Below are positions 17,224-26,595 of a DNA stretch of 64,000 bases, piece after piece. The stretch is from an uncultured Clostridia bacterium (lineage in GTDB: Bacteria; Bacillota; Clostridia; Lachnospirales; Anaerotignaceae). Made by a program: the position numbers and the translations under genes. The stretch is taken from the NCBI GenBank assembly GCA_944384255.1, contig CALWSS010000033.1:1-64000 (forward strand). The letters run 5' to 3'. Numbering within the stretch: the stretch's first letter is position 1; every line of letters begins with the position of its first letter. The notes under the pieces are model-generated. The model was given only the letters and a program-made list of their open reading frames with translations. It ran no database searches and had not been told where the DNA came from.

Positions 17224-17559
17224 ATGAGTGTAAGTTTCAGAAATGTGAATGACTGCCTTGTTGTTGAAATAGAAGGTGAAATTGACCATCATTTTGTAGA
17301 TGAGGTTAAAAAATCAATAGATACACGTCTTATGAGCAATGATGTAAGGAATGTTGTTTTTGACCTTAAAAATGTTGACTTCATGGATAGCGCCGGTATT
17401 GGCATGATTATAGGAAGATATAAACAGACTGTAAAAAGAGGCGGTGTAACGTCTGTTGCCTGTTTAAGCGACAATTTAAAAAGGATAATGATGATTTCCG
17501 GACTATACAGAATAATAAAAATTTATAATTCCGTGGAGGAAGCCGCAAAGGCGTTATAA
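17224..17559 (+). CDS. spoIIAA: Anti-sigma-F factor antagonist SpoIIAA
   Basis: A 111-residue STAS-domain protein, first gene of the spoIIA operon. Dephosphorylated SpoIIAA binds SpoIIAB and frees sigma-F in the forespore. The phosphorylation site is the Ser in FMDSAGIG (Ser56). The N-terminus includes GEIDHHFVDEVKKSID, the family pattern. The ribosome site AAGGAAGGGG is about 11 bases from the ATG. spoIIAB follows 14 bp later. A GAAT-type sigma-H -10 can be seen upstream but no correctly spaced -35. Confidence 0.96.
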   Translation: MSVSFRNVNDCLVVEIEGEIDHHFVDEVKKSIDTRLMSNDVRNVVFDLKNVDFMDSAGIGMIIGRYKQTVKRGGVTSVACLSDNLKRIMMISGLYRIIKIYNSVEEAAKAL

Positions 17560-17573
17560 GGAGGACAAGCTTT

Positions 17574-18014
17574 ATGGATTACGATAATGAAATGACTTTA
17601 AGTTTTAGGGCAGTAAGTGCCAATGAATCATTTGCCAGAGTATCCGTTGCAGCCTTTGCTTTGCAGCTTGACCCGGCTGTATCGGAAATTACGGAGATAA
17701 AAACGGCTGTTTCCGAGGCTGTTACTAACTCAATAATACATGCCTATGACAATAGCAGTGGAATAGTGCATATTTGGTGCGGTTGTTTACAAAACCGCCT
17801 TTACATAGAAATAACGGATAATGGCAAAGGTATAGAAAATGTAAGCGAAGCCATGGAGCCGCTTTATACATCTAAACCGGAACAGGAAAGAAGCGGTCTT
17901 GGATTTACTATTATGGAAAGTTTTATGGATAAAATGGAAGTTTATTCGGAAGTAGGCAAGGGCACAAAAGTTGTTATGGAAAAAAATATAGGGCAGTGTG
18001 TAGATAACGGGTGA
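17574..18014 (+). CDS. spoIIAB: Anti-sigma-F factor and serine kinase SpoIIAB
   Basis: A 146-residue GHKL-ATPase protein that binds sigma-F and phosphorylates SpoIIAA. The N box (EAVTNSIIHAYDN), G1 box (EITDNGKGIENV) and G2 box (RSGLGFTIMESFMDKMEV) are all intact. AAGGAGG lies upstream of the ATG. It sits between spoIIAA and sigF in the canonical order, with a 4-bp gap to sigF. Confidence 0.96.
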   Translation: MDYDNEMTLSFRAVSANESFARVSVAAFALQLDPAVSEITEIKTAVSEAVTNSIIHAYDNSSGIVHIWCGCLQNRLYIEITDNGKGIENVSEAMEPLYTSKPEQERSGLGFTIMESFMDKMEVYSEVGKGTKVVMEKNIGQCVDNG

Positions 18015-18018
18015 TAGT

Positions 18019-18729
18019 ATGGACGAAACCGCTCTTTTAATTCAAAAAGCCCAAAACGGCGATATAGAGGCCAAATCACGTCTTGTAAGTCAAAATTCGG
18101 CTCTTATTTGGAGTATAGTCAAAAAATTCGCCGGACGTGGATATGATTTGGAGGATTTGTTTCAAACAGGAGCCATAGGACTTATTAAAAGTATAGACCG
18201 GTTTGATTTGTCTTATAATGTGAAATTTTCCACTTATGCCGTGCCCATGATTTTAGGCGAGATAAAGCGCTTTCTCCGAGATGACGGAATAGTTAAGGTT
18301 AGCCGCTCTACAAAAGCTCTTTCTGTTAAAGCAAAACTTTTCAGTCAGTCGTATTATGTAAAAAACGGCTGTGAGCCCACAATAAGTGAAATGGCCAAAG
18401 AGCTTGAAACAGATGAAGACGAGCTTATAATTGCCCTTGAGTCTACATCGGAAGTTGAATCACTCTATAGAAAGGTTACTTCACCGGATTCAGGCAAAGA
18501 AACGTTTTTAATAGATAAATTTAACAATGCTTCTGATGACAGTGACGAGATAATGGTTTTAAGAAGTGCCTTAAATGACCTTACCAAAGAAGAAAAACAA
18601 ATAATACTTATGCGGTATTTTGACGATAAAACTCAAAGTGAAATAGGCCGTATTCTTAATCGTTCTCAGGTTCAGGTATCACGTATGGAAAAAAAGATAT
18701 TGTTCAAAATTAAAGAAAAACTTGTTTAA
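18019..18729 (+). CDS. sigF: RNA polymerase sporulation sigma factor SigF
   Basis: First forespore sigma factor, 236 residues. Region 2 (DLEDLFQTGAIGLIKSID, FSTYAVPMILGEIKRFLRDD) and region 4 (QSEIGRILNRSQVQVSRMEK) are complete. It is the last gene of spoIIAA-spoIIAB-sigF; a spoVA locus, which follows in some sporeformers, is not present. Its putative target in this window is sigG, about 3 kb upstream. Only a weak ribosome site (GGGTGA) precedes the ATG, so translation may be coupled to spoIIAB. Confidence 0.96.
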   Translation: MDETALLIQKAQNGDIEAKSRLVSQNSALIWSIVKKFAGRGYDLEDLFQTGAIGLIKSIDRFDLSYNVKFSTYAVPMILGEIKRFLRDDGIVKVSRSTKALSVKAKLFSQSYYVKNGCEPTISEMAKELETDEDELIIALESTSEVESLYRKVTSPDSGKETFLIDKFNNASDDSDEIMVLRSALNDLTKEEKQIILMRYFDDKTQSEIGRILNRSQVQVSRMEKKILFKIKEKLV

Positions 18730-18744
18730 AAGTAACATTAATAC

Positions 18745-18773
18745 TGTTTAAATTATTCCTTATATGCTATAAT
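18745..18773 (+). promoter_or_regulatory. Sigma-A promoter (extended -10) of the zapA operon
   Basis: TGCTATAAT, an extended -10 with TATAAT at 18768-18773; the -35 (TGTTTA at 18745-18750, spacing 17) is weak. Confidence 0.65.
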
Positions 18774-18828
18774 TAAGAACAATAATCTAAATTGGATTGA
18801 ATTTTAAGTAATTGGAAAGGATGTTTTT

Positions 18829-19599
18829 ATGGCATATAAGAATATGGTTTCTGTAAAAGTTTGCGGAAGAACCATGACTCTTACAGGCAATGAATCAGTT
18901 GAGTATATAACAAAGGTGGCTAATTATATAGAAGAAAAGGCGGCTATGCTGCGTGCCAGTGATAATTCAAAAAATTTAAGTGCAACTATGGTGTCTGTTC
19001 TTACTTCTATTAATATAGCTGATGATTATTTTAAGGCTCTTGAGGAGATAAATAAATTAAAAGGCCAAATACCGGTAGCTATTGATGCTGAAGACGGTGT
19101 TGATAAAACATATATTACAAAAGCGGCCTTTGATGAGCTTAAAAGCCTGAAAGAAGAAAATGAAAAAATGAAAGCACAGATTCAGCAGTATGAAAAAGAT
19201 ATTGAAGTAAGTAATGCTGAAATTGAAAATTTGAAGAAAGAAAAAATTGAGCTTGAAGAAAACAGCAAACAGTTTGAAGCCGAAAACAATGAATTAAAAA
19301 ATAAAATAAAAACTGTTGAAGAAGACAATATCAAAAAAATAGCTCAGATTAATCATCTTAAATCTATGGAGAGCCGTTTTTTAGAGTATGAGAAAAAAGC
19401 AGCGGCTGAAAAAGCAGCTTTGGAAAACAAAGAAAATTCAGCGGAGCAGGCAGATAATGCATCAGAAAATAAGAATGTAAATTCTCAGGAGCAGGAAGAA
19501 GAAAAGCCTGTTGAAATGCAGAAACAGCCGTTCCATATGAACAGCAATGCAAAACTTAAAAAAGTTAAGACAAACAACAATTATTACAGACAGATTTAA
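18829..19599 (+). CDS. zapA: ZapA-like cell-division protein with long coiled-coil extension
   Basis: The first ~95 residues match ZapA (VSVKVCGRTMTLTGNES, YITKVANYIEEKA, IADDYFKALEEI), which bundles FtsZ filaments at mid-cell. A typical ZapA ends near residue 85-130, but this one is 256 residues: residues ~110-195 form a Glu/Lys-rich coiled coil, then an acidic low-complexity segment, and finally a basic tail (KLKKVKTNNNYYRQI). Long ZapA forms occur in other Clostridia next to U32 peptidase genes, as here (17 bp gap). Its neighbours FtsW and a PBP support a division role. Confidence 0.85.
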   Translation: MAYKNMVSVKVCGRTMTLTGNESVEYITKVANYIEEKAAMLRASDNSKNLSATMVSVLTSINIADDYFKALEEINKLKGQIPVAIDAEDGVDKTYITKAAFDELKSLKEENEKMKAQIQQYEKDIEVSNAEIENLKKEKIELEENSKQFEAENNELKNKIKTVEEDNIKKIAQINHLKSMESRFLEYEKKAAAEKAALENKENSAEQADNASENKNVNSQEQEEEKPVEMQKQPFHMNSNAKLKKVKTNNNYYRQI

Positions 19600-19616
19600 C
19601 GGAAAGGAGAATAAAA

Positions 19617-22049
19617 ATGACTTCTTTATTTAAACCGGAGCTTTTATCTCCTGCCGGAAATTTCGACTGTGTAAGAGCAGCAGTTAATAACGGCTGTAAT
19701 GCTGTTTATATAGGCGGCAAAAACTTCAGCGCCAGACAATATGCCGGTAACTTTGATTTAACAGAGATTGAAAAAGTCTGTGATTACTGCCATTTACGCA
19801 ATGTAAAAGTATATGTGGCAGTTAATACAATTTATAAAGAAACTGAGCTTAAAGGTCTTTTAAGCTATGTGTCAAGCCTTGAAAGAATAGGTGTTGATGC
19901 TTTAATTATGCAGGATTTGGGCGCTGCAAAGCTTATAAAAGACAGATTTGAAATACAATTAAATGCCAGTACACAGCTTACAACAAATTCTCTTAAAGAG
20001 GCTCAGTCACTTATTGATTACGGTTTTTCAAGGGTTATACTTAGCCGAGAGCTTTCTGTAAATGAAATTAAATATATAGCCGATAACTGCACCGGAGAGA
20101 TAGAAACTTTTATCCACGGTGCTCTTTGCGTGTCTTATTCCGGTCAATGTATTATGAGCAGTATGCTTGGCGGAAGAAGCGGAAACAGAGGCCGCTGTGC
20201 CCAGACATGCCGTCTGCCTTATACACTTTATGGCGGATATAATAAAGTAACAGACGGATACCTTTTAAGTACTAAAGATATTCAGACTGTTGATATTCTG
20301 CCGCAGTTAATGTCAGCTAAGATAGCATCTCTTAAAATAGAAGGCAGGATGAAAACAGCCGAATATGTAGCAGGTGTAACGGGCATTTACAGAAAATATA
20401 TAGACATGTGCTTTGATGACCCGGAAAACTATTCCGTAGACCAAAATGATATTAAAACACTTTTGCAGCTTTTTAACCGTGGTGGATTTTCAAACGGATA
20501 CTACAACACTCATTCCGGTATTAGTATGATGAGTGTTGAAAGGCCTAAAAGCTGGGGTTTAAAAGCAGGAATTGTAGACAGATACGATAAAAAAAGAGAG
20601 AGAGTTTTTATAAGAACACGTGAACCATTTGTTCCTGGTGACGGAATTGAGATTTGGACACAAAAAGAGCCTCACTGCGGCAGCAATATTAATAAAGCTT
20701 CTAAAGCAGGTGAAATAATAGATATAGCTGTTAAAGGCGATATTTCAAAAAATGATGTGGTTTATAAAACTCATGACAAGCATCTTGAAGATGAGCTTAA
20801 AAAGACATTTGAAAAAGATACAAGGGTAAAGGATGTATATGCTCAGGCTGTTATTAAAGAAGGCAAAGAAGCTTCACTTAAACTTTATGATAACGAAGGA
20901 AATTCTGCATTTGTTAAAGGCGATGTTGTAATGACTGCTGAAAAGCAGCCTTTAAGTGCTGAAAAGATTCAGCAGCAGCTTGAAAAAACAGGCGGTACAC
21001 CTTTTAAAATTTGTGATTTTAAGCTGGATATGGGAAACAATGTTTATACCTCTATTTCTTCTCTTAATAAATTAAGGCGTGATGCAGTTGAGAAATTGGA
21101 GAAAAAAATAATTTCATCATCAAAAAGAAAAAGCCATGACTTTAAACAGCTTCCTTTACCGGTTAGAAAGAGAAAGAGTCTTACTAAGAGTAAAGAGCTT
21201 AATGTTCAGGTTAACAATATACTCCAGTTTGAAGCAGCTGTTATATTCGAGGATATAAACATAATTTATTTTGAGCTGGGAAAAGACTTTACAGAGAATT
21301 TAGAATATTGTATACAAAAATGCCACAGCAATAATATTAAGCTTTATGCCGTTTTACCAAGGGTTTTAAGGCTTTATACTGAAAAAATGTTTTCAGAAGC
21401 AATGCAGAATATTATTAAAAGCAATATAGACGGGCTTTTGGTACGGTCTTATGGTCAGTTTAAAGAGTATAAAAACTGTGGAAAAGAAATAGCTGTTGAC
21501 TACAGTGCAAATATTTTTAACAGTGCAGATTTGGAGTTTTGGCATTCTGAAGGGGCAGAAAATTTATGCCTTTCGCCGGAGCTTAATTTGCAGGAAATAA
21601 AATCATTTGCTGATAATAATACTGAGATTTTAGTTTACGGACATCTTCCGCTTATGACAACTAACCAATGCCCGGTTGGTAATTTTGACGGAGGAAAAGA
21701 AAATAAAATTTACTGCTCTAAAAAAGGCAGTACAGAGGAATATTATTTAAAAGACAGAAAAGGCGAAACATTCCCTCTTCTTAGGGACTGTGAGCAGTGC
21801 CTCTGCTATATTCTTAATGGAAAACCGTTATTTTTGCTTAAATTTTTCGATGAAATAATAAATACGCCTTCAAGCCAAATGCGATTGTTATTTACAAATG
21901 AAGAAGCCTCTGATGTAGGCAGAATAATTGAGGCACATATTGATATGATAAATAAGCCTGAAATGCCGTCTATAAAAGCCAAACGTCTTATAAGTGAAAT
22001 GGCTGAAAAAGGCAGTACAAGGGGACATTATTTCAGGGGCATAGAATAG
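19617..22049 (+). CDS. U32 family peptidase / RlhA-like protein with DUF3656 region
   Basis: An 810-residue protein. The first ~330 residues form the U32 barrel, beginning ELLSPAGNFDCVRAAV and carrying the U32 signature region (FIHGALCVSYSGQC, SGNRGRCAQTCRLPY) with its conserved cysteines, now known in relatives to bind an Fe-S cluster. The middle corresponds to DUF3656 and the last ~300 residues are a second U32-like barrel ending in a Cys-rich part (RDCEQCLCYI). E. coli homologues hydroxylate tRNA or 23S rRNA (TrhP, RlhA) rather than acting as proteases, so an RNA hydroxylation role is plausible. AAGGAG precedes the ATG. Confidence 0.88.
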   Translation: MTSLFKPELLSPAGNFDCVRAAVNNGCNAVYIGGKNFSARQYAGNFDLTEIEKVCDYCHLRNVKVYVAVNTIYKETELKGLLSYVSSLERIGVDALIMQDLGAAKLIKDRFEIQLNASTQLTTNSLKEAQSLIDYGFSRVILSRELSVNEIKYIADNCTGEIETFIHGALCVSYSGQCIMSSMLGGRSGNRGRCAQTCRLPYTLYGGYNKVTDGYLLSTKDIQTVDILPQLMSAKIASLKIEGRMKTAEYVAGVTGIYRKYIDMCFDDPENYSVDQNDIKTLLQLFNRGGFSNGYYNTHSGISMMSVERPKSWGLKAGIVDRYDKKRERVFIRTREPFVPGDGIEIWTQKEPHCGSNINKASKAGEIIDIAVKGDISKNDVVYKTHDKHLEDELKKTFEKDTRVKDVYAQAVIKEGKEASLKLYDNEGNSAFVKGDVVMTAEKQPLSAEKIQQQLEKTGGTPFKICDFKLDMGNNVYTSISSLNKLRRDAVEKLEKKIISSSKRKSHDFKQLPLPVRKRKSLTKSKELNVQVNNILQFEAAVIFEDINIIYFELGKDFTENLEYCIQKCHSNNIKLYAVLPRVLRLYTEKMFSEAMQNIIKSNIDGLLVRSYGQFKEYKNCGKEIAVDYSANIFNSADLEFWHSEGAENLCLSPELNLQEIKSFADNNTEILVYGHLPLMTTNQCPVGNFDGGKENKIYCSKKGSTEEYYLKDRKGETFPLLRDCEQCLCYILNGKPLFLLKFFDEIINTPSSQMRLLFTNEEASDVGRIIEAHIDMINKPEMPSIKAKRLISEMAEKGSTRGHYFRGIE

Positions 22050-22059
22050 AAGTGAGTTT

Positions 22060-23403
22060 ATGTTTAATTTATTAATTTTAATAAGCAGATATCTATTTAT
22101 AATATATATAGTTGTATTTATATATAACGGAACGGCTTATTTGCTTGATGAGGCCGGTCTTACAAGGCACAGTCACAGACGCTCTATTTTTACTTGCCGT
22201 ACCATGACAGCGCTTATGCATATAACGGCGTTTTTAATAGTTGCTTATGATAAAGAAGCAATTACTTACTCAATACCAACACTTGCTGTAGGTGCCGTAG
22301 GGCTTGTGCTTATAATAATGGGCAACTCAATAGCTGAAAAGGTATATAAAGGCGGCTGTCCTCTGATTTGGAACTGTGTTATATTTCTGCTTGATATAAG
22401 CGTTATAATGCTTGTAAGGCTGAATTTTGCTTTGGCAGTAAAACAGCTTATTTGGATATGTGTTGGCTTTTTTGCAACTATGTGGCTTCCGTTTTGTGTT
22501 AAAATGGTGCCTAAATTTGAAAAACTGGAAAATGTATATATTATACTGAGTTTTTTGCTTATAATATCAACACTGCTTTTGGGTTCAAAAGAGTACGGCT
22601 CTATTAACTGGATTTATATAGGTTCTTTCAGTTTCCAGCCGTCGGAAATAGTTAAATTCCTTTATATTTTCTATTTGGCAAGTGTATTTAGGAAAAAAGT
22701 AGAGCTAAAGCAGTTTATAATTACAGCTTTTTTAAGCGGTCTTTTGGTTATACTACTTGTTTTCCAAAAAGACCTCGGAAGTGCTCTTATTTTCTATATG
22801 ACATACCTTGTTATGCTGTATATTGCAACATCAAACGAGGCGCTTTTTCTTTCAGGGGTAGGCGCTTTAATGCTTGGTTCTGTTGTGGCATATAATTTAT
22901 TTTCACATGTACGTGTCAGGGTTGCAGCATGGAGAAATCCTTGGGCGGATATTGATTCAGGGGGTTATCAAATTTGCCAGTCGCTTTTTGCCATTGGTAC
23001 AGGCGGTTTATTGGGAAGCGGCCTTACAAGGGGTATGCCTTTAAGCATACCTGTTGTTTCAAAAGACTTTATATTTGCTGCTGTCTGCGAGGAATTCGGA
23101 ACAATATTTGCTATATGCCTTATTGGTGTTTTTATGCTTCTTTTTATAAGAGGCATGATGATAGCTTTTAAATGCCAAAGAAGGTATTACAGCATAATAG
23201 CAGCAGGCTTTACGGCAATGATGGCTTTCCAGACATTCCTTATAATAGGCGGAGTAATAAAGCTTATACCTTTAACAGGTGTTACACTTCCTTTTGTAAG
23301 CTATGGCGGTACTTCAATATTAGTAAGCATACTTTCCGTCAGCTTCATTCAGTGGGTAAACGGGTATCAAAAAGCGGCTGATAGAAATGAGGTGCATGAC
23401 TGA
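22060..23403 (+). CDS. FtsW/RodA/SpoVE family lipid II polymerase
   Basis: A 447-residue multi-spanning SEDS protein that should polymerise peptidoglycan from lipid II. SEDS features are FQPSEIVKF, VFQKDLGSALIFY, VAAWRNPWAD (residue ~290) and LPFVSYGGTSI near the C-terminus. Before the SEDS core there are about four additional membrane segments (residues 1-150), longer than classic FtsW. Its stop codon overlaps the start of a class B penicillin-binding protein gene, the usual SEDS-bPBP pairing. The ribosome site is weak (GTGAG), with a 10-bp gap from the U32 gene. Confidence 0.9.
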   Translation: MFNLLILISRYLFIIYIVVFIYNGTAYLLDEAGLTRHSHRRSIFTCRTMTALMHITAFLIVAYDKEAITYSIPTLAVGAVGLVLIIMGNSIAEKVYKGGCPLIWNCVIFLLDISVIMLVRLNFALAVKQLIWICVGFFATMWLPFCVKMVPKFEKLENVYIILSFLLIISTLLLGSKEYGSINWIYIGSFSFQPSEIVKFLYIFYLASVFRKKVELKQFIITAFLSGLLVILLVFQKDLGSALIFYMTYLVMLYIATSNEALFLSGVGALMLGSVVAYNLFSHVRVRVAAWRNPWADIDSGGYQICQSLFAIGTGGLLGSGLTRGMPLSIPVVSKDFIFAAVCEEFGTIFAICLIGVFMLLFIRGMMIAFKCQRRYYSIIAAGFTAMMAFQTFLIIGGVIKLIPLTGVTLPFVSYGGTSILVSILSVSFIQWVNGYQKAADRNEVHD

Positions 23404-24806
23404 TGAAAGGAAGCAAAAAGAGTATTAAACGGGTAAGTATAATGCTTATGGCAATGTTTGCTTTGTGTGCCGGGTACCTGATTAAAATTATATCCGTTGA
23501 CCGCAGTGAAATGATGGTTAATTCATATAACCCACGAATTAACTCATCTGACAACACAATAAAACGTGGGGATATACGTGATATAGACGGGTATGTATTT
23601 GCCTACAGTGAATATACTGAAAACGGATATGTACGTAAGTATAACGATGCTGTAACATCTTGCCAAGTGGTTGGGTATACAGGCGCTGGAAAATACGGAA
23701 TAGAAGCCTCGGAAAATTTTACTTTGCAGAATATTGATAACGAGCTTTTTCAAAGGCTCAGAAGCTTTTTAAAAGGAACTGAGGTTCAAGGTGATAATGT
23801 TTATCTTACTATAGATAAGGATTTGCAGGACATAGCATCTAATCTTATGGGAACTAATAAGGGTGCTGTAGTGGTTGAGGAAGTATCAACAGGCAGAGTT
23901 CTTTGCATGGTGTCAAAACCTCAGTTTGACCCACAAACTGTTGCTGACGACTGGGACAGCCTTAAAGATGATGAAAACAGTCCGCTTTTAAACAGGGCAA
24001 GCCAGGGACTGTATACACCGGGGTCCGTGTTTAAAATAGTTACAACAGTTTCGGCACTTAGGAATATGACAAATGTTTATGATTTTTCTGTTGATTGTGA
24101 GGGAGAAGCTGATTTTAACGACAAAGTAATACATTGTTTTAATAATAAAGCCCATGGAACAGAAAATATAATTGATGCTTTTGCCAACAGCTGTAATGTG
24201 TTTTTCTCTGAAATAAGCACTCAAATTGGTGCAGAGGCTTTAAGGGAGACAGCCGATGAAATGCTTTTTAACCAAGGTATTACGTTTGATTTAAGCGTAA
24301 GTGTGCCTTCGGTTCAGCTTAATTCGTCTTCTACTGAAAGTGAGCTGGTGGAAACATCTATAGGGCAGGGCAAAACAATGGTTACACCGCTTTTTATGGC
24401 CAGCATTGCTCAAACAATAGCCAATAACGGTGTAATGATGAAGCCGTATATTATTGACCATGTAGAAAATTATGACGGAATAACAGTTGATACTACAATT
24501 CCGGAAACTTATGCTAATATACTTACTTCTGATGAGTGTGCTAAACTTAAAGAAATGATGATTGAGGTTGTAAACAGAGGAACAGGATATAATGCAAACT
24601 CGGATTATTTTCAGGTAGCAGGCAAAACAGGAACAGCTGAAAATCCTTCCGGAAACGACCATTTGTGGTTTGTAGGCTTTGCACCGGCGGATAATCCACA
24701 ATATGCTGTTTCAGTTGTGCTTGAAAACGGTGACGGAAGTGCCAATGCCTCTGTAATAGCACGAAAAATGCTGTACAACGCTATTAACAGAGATGAACTT
24801 AACTAA
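23403..24806 (+). CDS. Class B penicillin-binding protein (transpeptidase), partner of the SEDS protein
   Basis: A 467-residue membrane-anchored peptidoglycan transpeptidase. One N-terminal membrane segment (residues ~10-28) is followed by a short dimerisation region (RGDIRDIDG) and the penicillin-binding domain with all three motifs: SxxK in TPGSVFK (about residue 209), SCN in ANSCNVFF, and KTG in VAGKTGTAENP. It resembles the PbpA/PBP2 type without PASTA domains. The start overlaps the SEDS gene stop (TGATG), so the pair is translationally coupled, and a terminator closes the operon. Confidence 0.93.
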   Translation: MKGSKKSIKRVSIMLMAMFALCAGYLIKIISVDRSEMMVNSYNPRINSSDNTIKRGDIRDIDGYVFAYSEYTENGYVRKYNDAVTSCQVVGYTGAGKYGIEASENFTLQNIDNELFQRLRSFLKGTEVQGDNVYLTIDKDLQDIASNLMGTNKGAVVVEEVSTGRVLCMVSKPQFDPQTVADDWDSLKDDENSPLLNRASQGLYTPGSVFKIVTTVSALRNMTNVYDFSVDCEGEADFNDKVIHCFNNKAHGTENIIDAFANSCNVFFSEISTQIGAEALRETADEMLFNQGITFDLSVSVPSVQLNSSSTESELVETSIGQGKTMVTPLFMASIAQTIANNGVMMKPYIIDHVENYDGITVDTTIPETYANILTSDECAKLKEMMIEVVNRGTGYNANSDYFQVAGKTGTAENPSGNDHLWFVGFAPADNPQYAVSVVLENGDGSANASVIARKMLYNAINRDELN

Positions 24807-24857
24807 AAAAACGGAATAATATTTTATAATAAACATTTAAAAAATTATATTAAGCAA

Positions 24858-24898
24858 AAAATAACCCGCAAACAGTATTGTCTGCGGGAATTTTTTTT
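24858..24898. terminator. Bidirectional intrinsic terminator between the PBP and nhaC genes
   Basis: Stem CCCGCA-ACA/TGT-TGCGGG with a T-run on the plus strand and an A-rich flank that reads as T-rich on the minus strand. Confidence 0.85.
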
Positions 24899-24933
24899 GT
24901 TTATTAATTTTCTAAAGCAATTTTAGTATTGTT

Positions 24934-26424
24934 TTACACTTCTCTGTGTTTTTTGTATAATCCGAATAATATAGCCGGGGTAGCTATAAGACCTAAAATA
25001 AGGCCAATATAGCCGTTTCCTGTAAAGCCGCCAACTAAGTAGCATACAAAAGATATTCCGGCTACAAGCAAAGCATAAGGTATCTGTGTGTTTACGTGTT
25101 CAATATGGTTGCACTGAGCACCTGTTGATGAAAGTATTGTTGTATCAGAAATAGGTGAAATATGGTCGCCACATACAGCACCTGCCATAACTGATGACAT
25201 TGATAAAATCATAATGTTTGTTGCTTCTGAGTTAAATATAGCACAAACTATAGGAAGCAGTATTGCAAATGTTCCCCATGAAGTACCTGTAGAAAAACCA
25301 AGGAATAATGACACAAGGAAGAATATGCCAGGAATAATGGCATGTGGCAAACTGCTGTTGTTTATAACACCTTTTACGTAGGTACCAATCTGAAGGTATT
25401 CATCACCACATACACCGCTTAATGTCCATGCAAATGTAAGTATAAGTATGGCAGGCACCATTGCCTTGAATCCTTCTGGAAGTGATTCGGCAAACTGTTT
25501 AAATGTTATAACTTTTCTTGGAAGATATAAAAGCGCTATAACAATCATTGTAAAGAATGAACCTATAACAAGTGAGAATGAAGAATCACAGTTTGCAAAT
25601 GAGTTAATAATTCCGTTTCCGTCAAGTATTCCGCCGGTATAAAGCATTGCTCCTACACAAAATACAACAAGAGCTGCAATAGGAATTACAAGGTCACAAA
25701 CTTTTCCTCTTTCACCGGATATAATTTCATCTTCAATTTCGGCTTTTGTTCCTGTAACACTGCTGCCGTATTTAAGCTCATATTCTTTCATCTTAGAAAA
25801 ATCAAAATTAAGTATTATAAGCATAAGCAGCATTACTATTGTTAAAATAGCGTAGTAGTTAAACGGAATTGATTTTAAAAACATAACAAAACCGTCAAGT
25901 GTGGTATCCTCAGGAAGTGATGAGCTTACAGCTGCGGCCCAGCTGGAAACAGGCGAAATAATACATACAGGCGCTGCAGTAGCATCAATAATATATGCTA
26001 ACTTGGCTCTTGAAATCTTTTGCTTGTCTGTAATAGGACTCATTATTGTACCAACTGTAAGACAGTTAAAATAATCGTCTACGAATATAAGTACACCTAA
26101 TGCCACAGTAGCCAAAAGAGTTCCACGTTTTGTTTTGATGTTTTTAGATGCCCATTTTCCGTATGCCTTAGATGCACCGGATTTTGACATCAGTGCAACC
26201 ATCATGCCAAGGAGCACAAGGAAAATTATAATGCATATATTTCCACCAACCTTGCTGCTCATAATGTCTACTGTTGTGGAAATTGCTCCGCTTACGGAAA
26301 AATTGGAGTAAAAAAGTGCACCGGCACATATACCGGCAAAGAGTGAGAAGTAAACTTCTTTTGAAATAAGTGCCAGAGTAATAGCCAGTATAGGCGGCAC
26401 TAATGTCCAAATCGTTCCTTCCAT
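24934..26424 (-). CDS. NhaC-family Na+/H+ antiporter
   Basis: A 496-residue membrane protein of the NhaC/COG1757 family with around 11-12 membrane segments. Recognisable segments are FVDDYFNCLTVGTIMSP, VCIISPVSSWAA, GFSTGTSWGTFAILLPI and GAVCGDHISPISDTTILSS, the conserved SPISDTT region of the family. The exchanged solute could be Na+/H+ or an organic acid/amino acid antiport, as the family includes malate-lactate and lysine transporters. ATG at 26424 has AGGGGG 7 bases upstream; an upstream ATG (26469) has no ribosome site. It is divergent from sbcD. Confidence 0.88.
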   Translation of the reverse strand: MEGTIWTLVPPILAITLALISKEVYFSLFAGICAGALFYSNFSVSGAISTTVDIMSSKVGGNICIIIFLVLLGMMVALMSKSGASKAYGKWASKNIKTKRGTLLATVALGVLIFVDDYFNCLTVGTIMSPITDKQKISRAKLAYIIDATAAPVCIISPVSSWAAAVSSSLPEDTTLDGFVMFLKSIPFNYYAILTIVMLLMLIILNFDFSKMKEYELKYGSSVTGTKAEIEDEIISGERGKVCDLVIPIAALVVFCVGAMLYTGGILDGNGIINSFANCDSSFSLVIGSFFTMIVIALLYLPRKVITFKQFAESLPEGFKAMVPAILILTFAWTLSGVCGDEYLQIGTYVKGVINNSSLPHAIIPGIFFLVSLFLGFSTGTSWGTFAILLPIVCAIFNSEATNIMILSMSSVMAGAVCGDHISPISDTTILSSTGAQCNHIEHVNTQIPYALLVAGISFVCYLVGGFTGNGYIGLILGLIATPAILFGLYKKHREV

Positions 26425-26534
26425 TTTACAACCCCCTAATCTAATAATATATAATATTACAATAAACATTACTCTATCATATAATCATCATATAAACAAC
26501 AAAAAAATTTTTTATAATATAATTTTTGCAATAT

Positions 26535-26562
26535 TTGAATATAATACATGTTTTGATATAAT
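26535..26562 (+). promoter_or_regulatory. Sigma-A promoter of sbcDC
   Basis: TTGAAT at 26535-26540 and TATAAT at 26557-26562 with 16-base spacing. The expected start near 26569 leaves no room for a leader before the in-frame ATG at 26572, which supports the TTG start at 26596. Confidence 0.7.
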
Positions 26563-26595
26563 TATTTTACAATGTCTAACAGGAGAGTGAAGATT

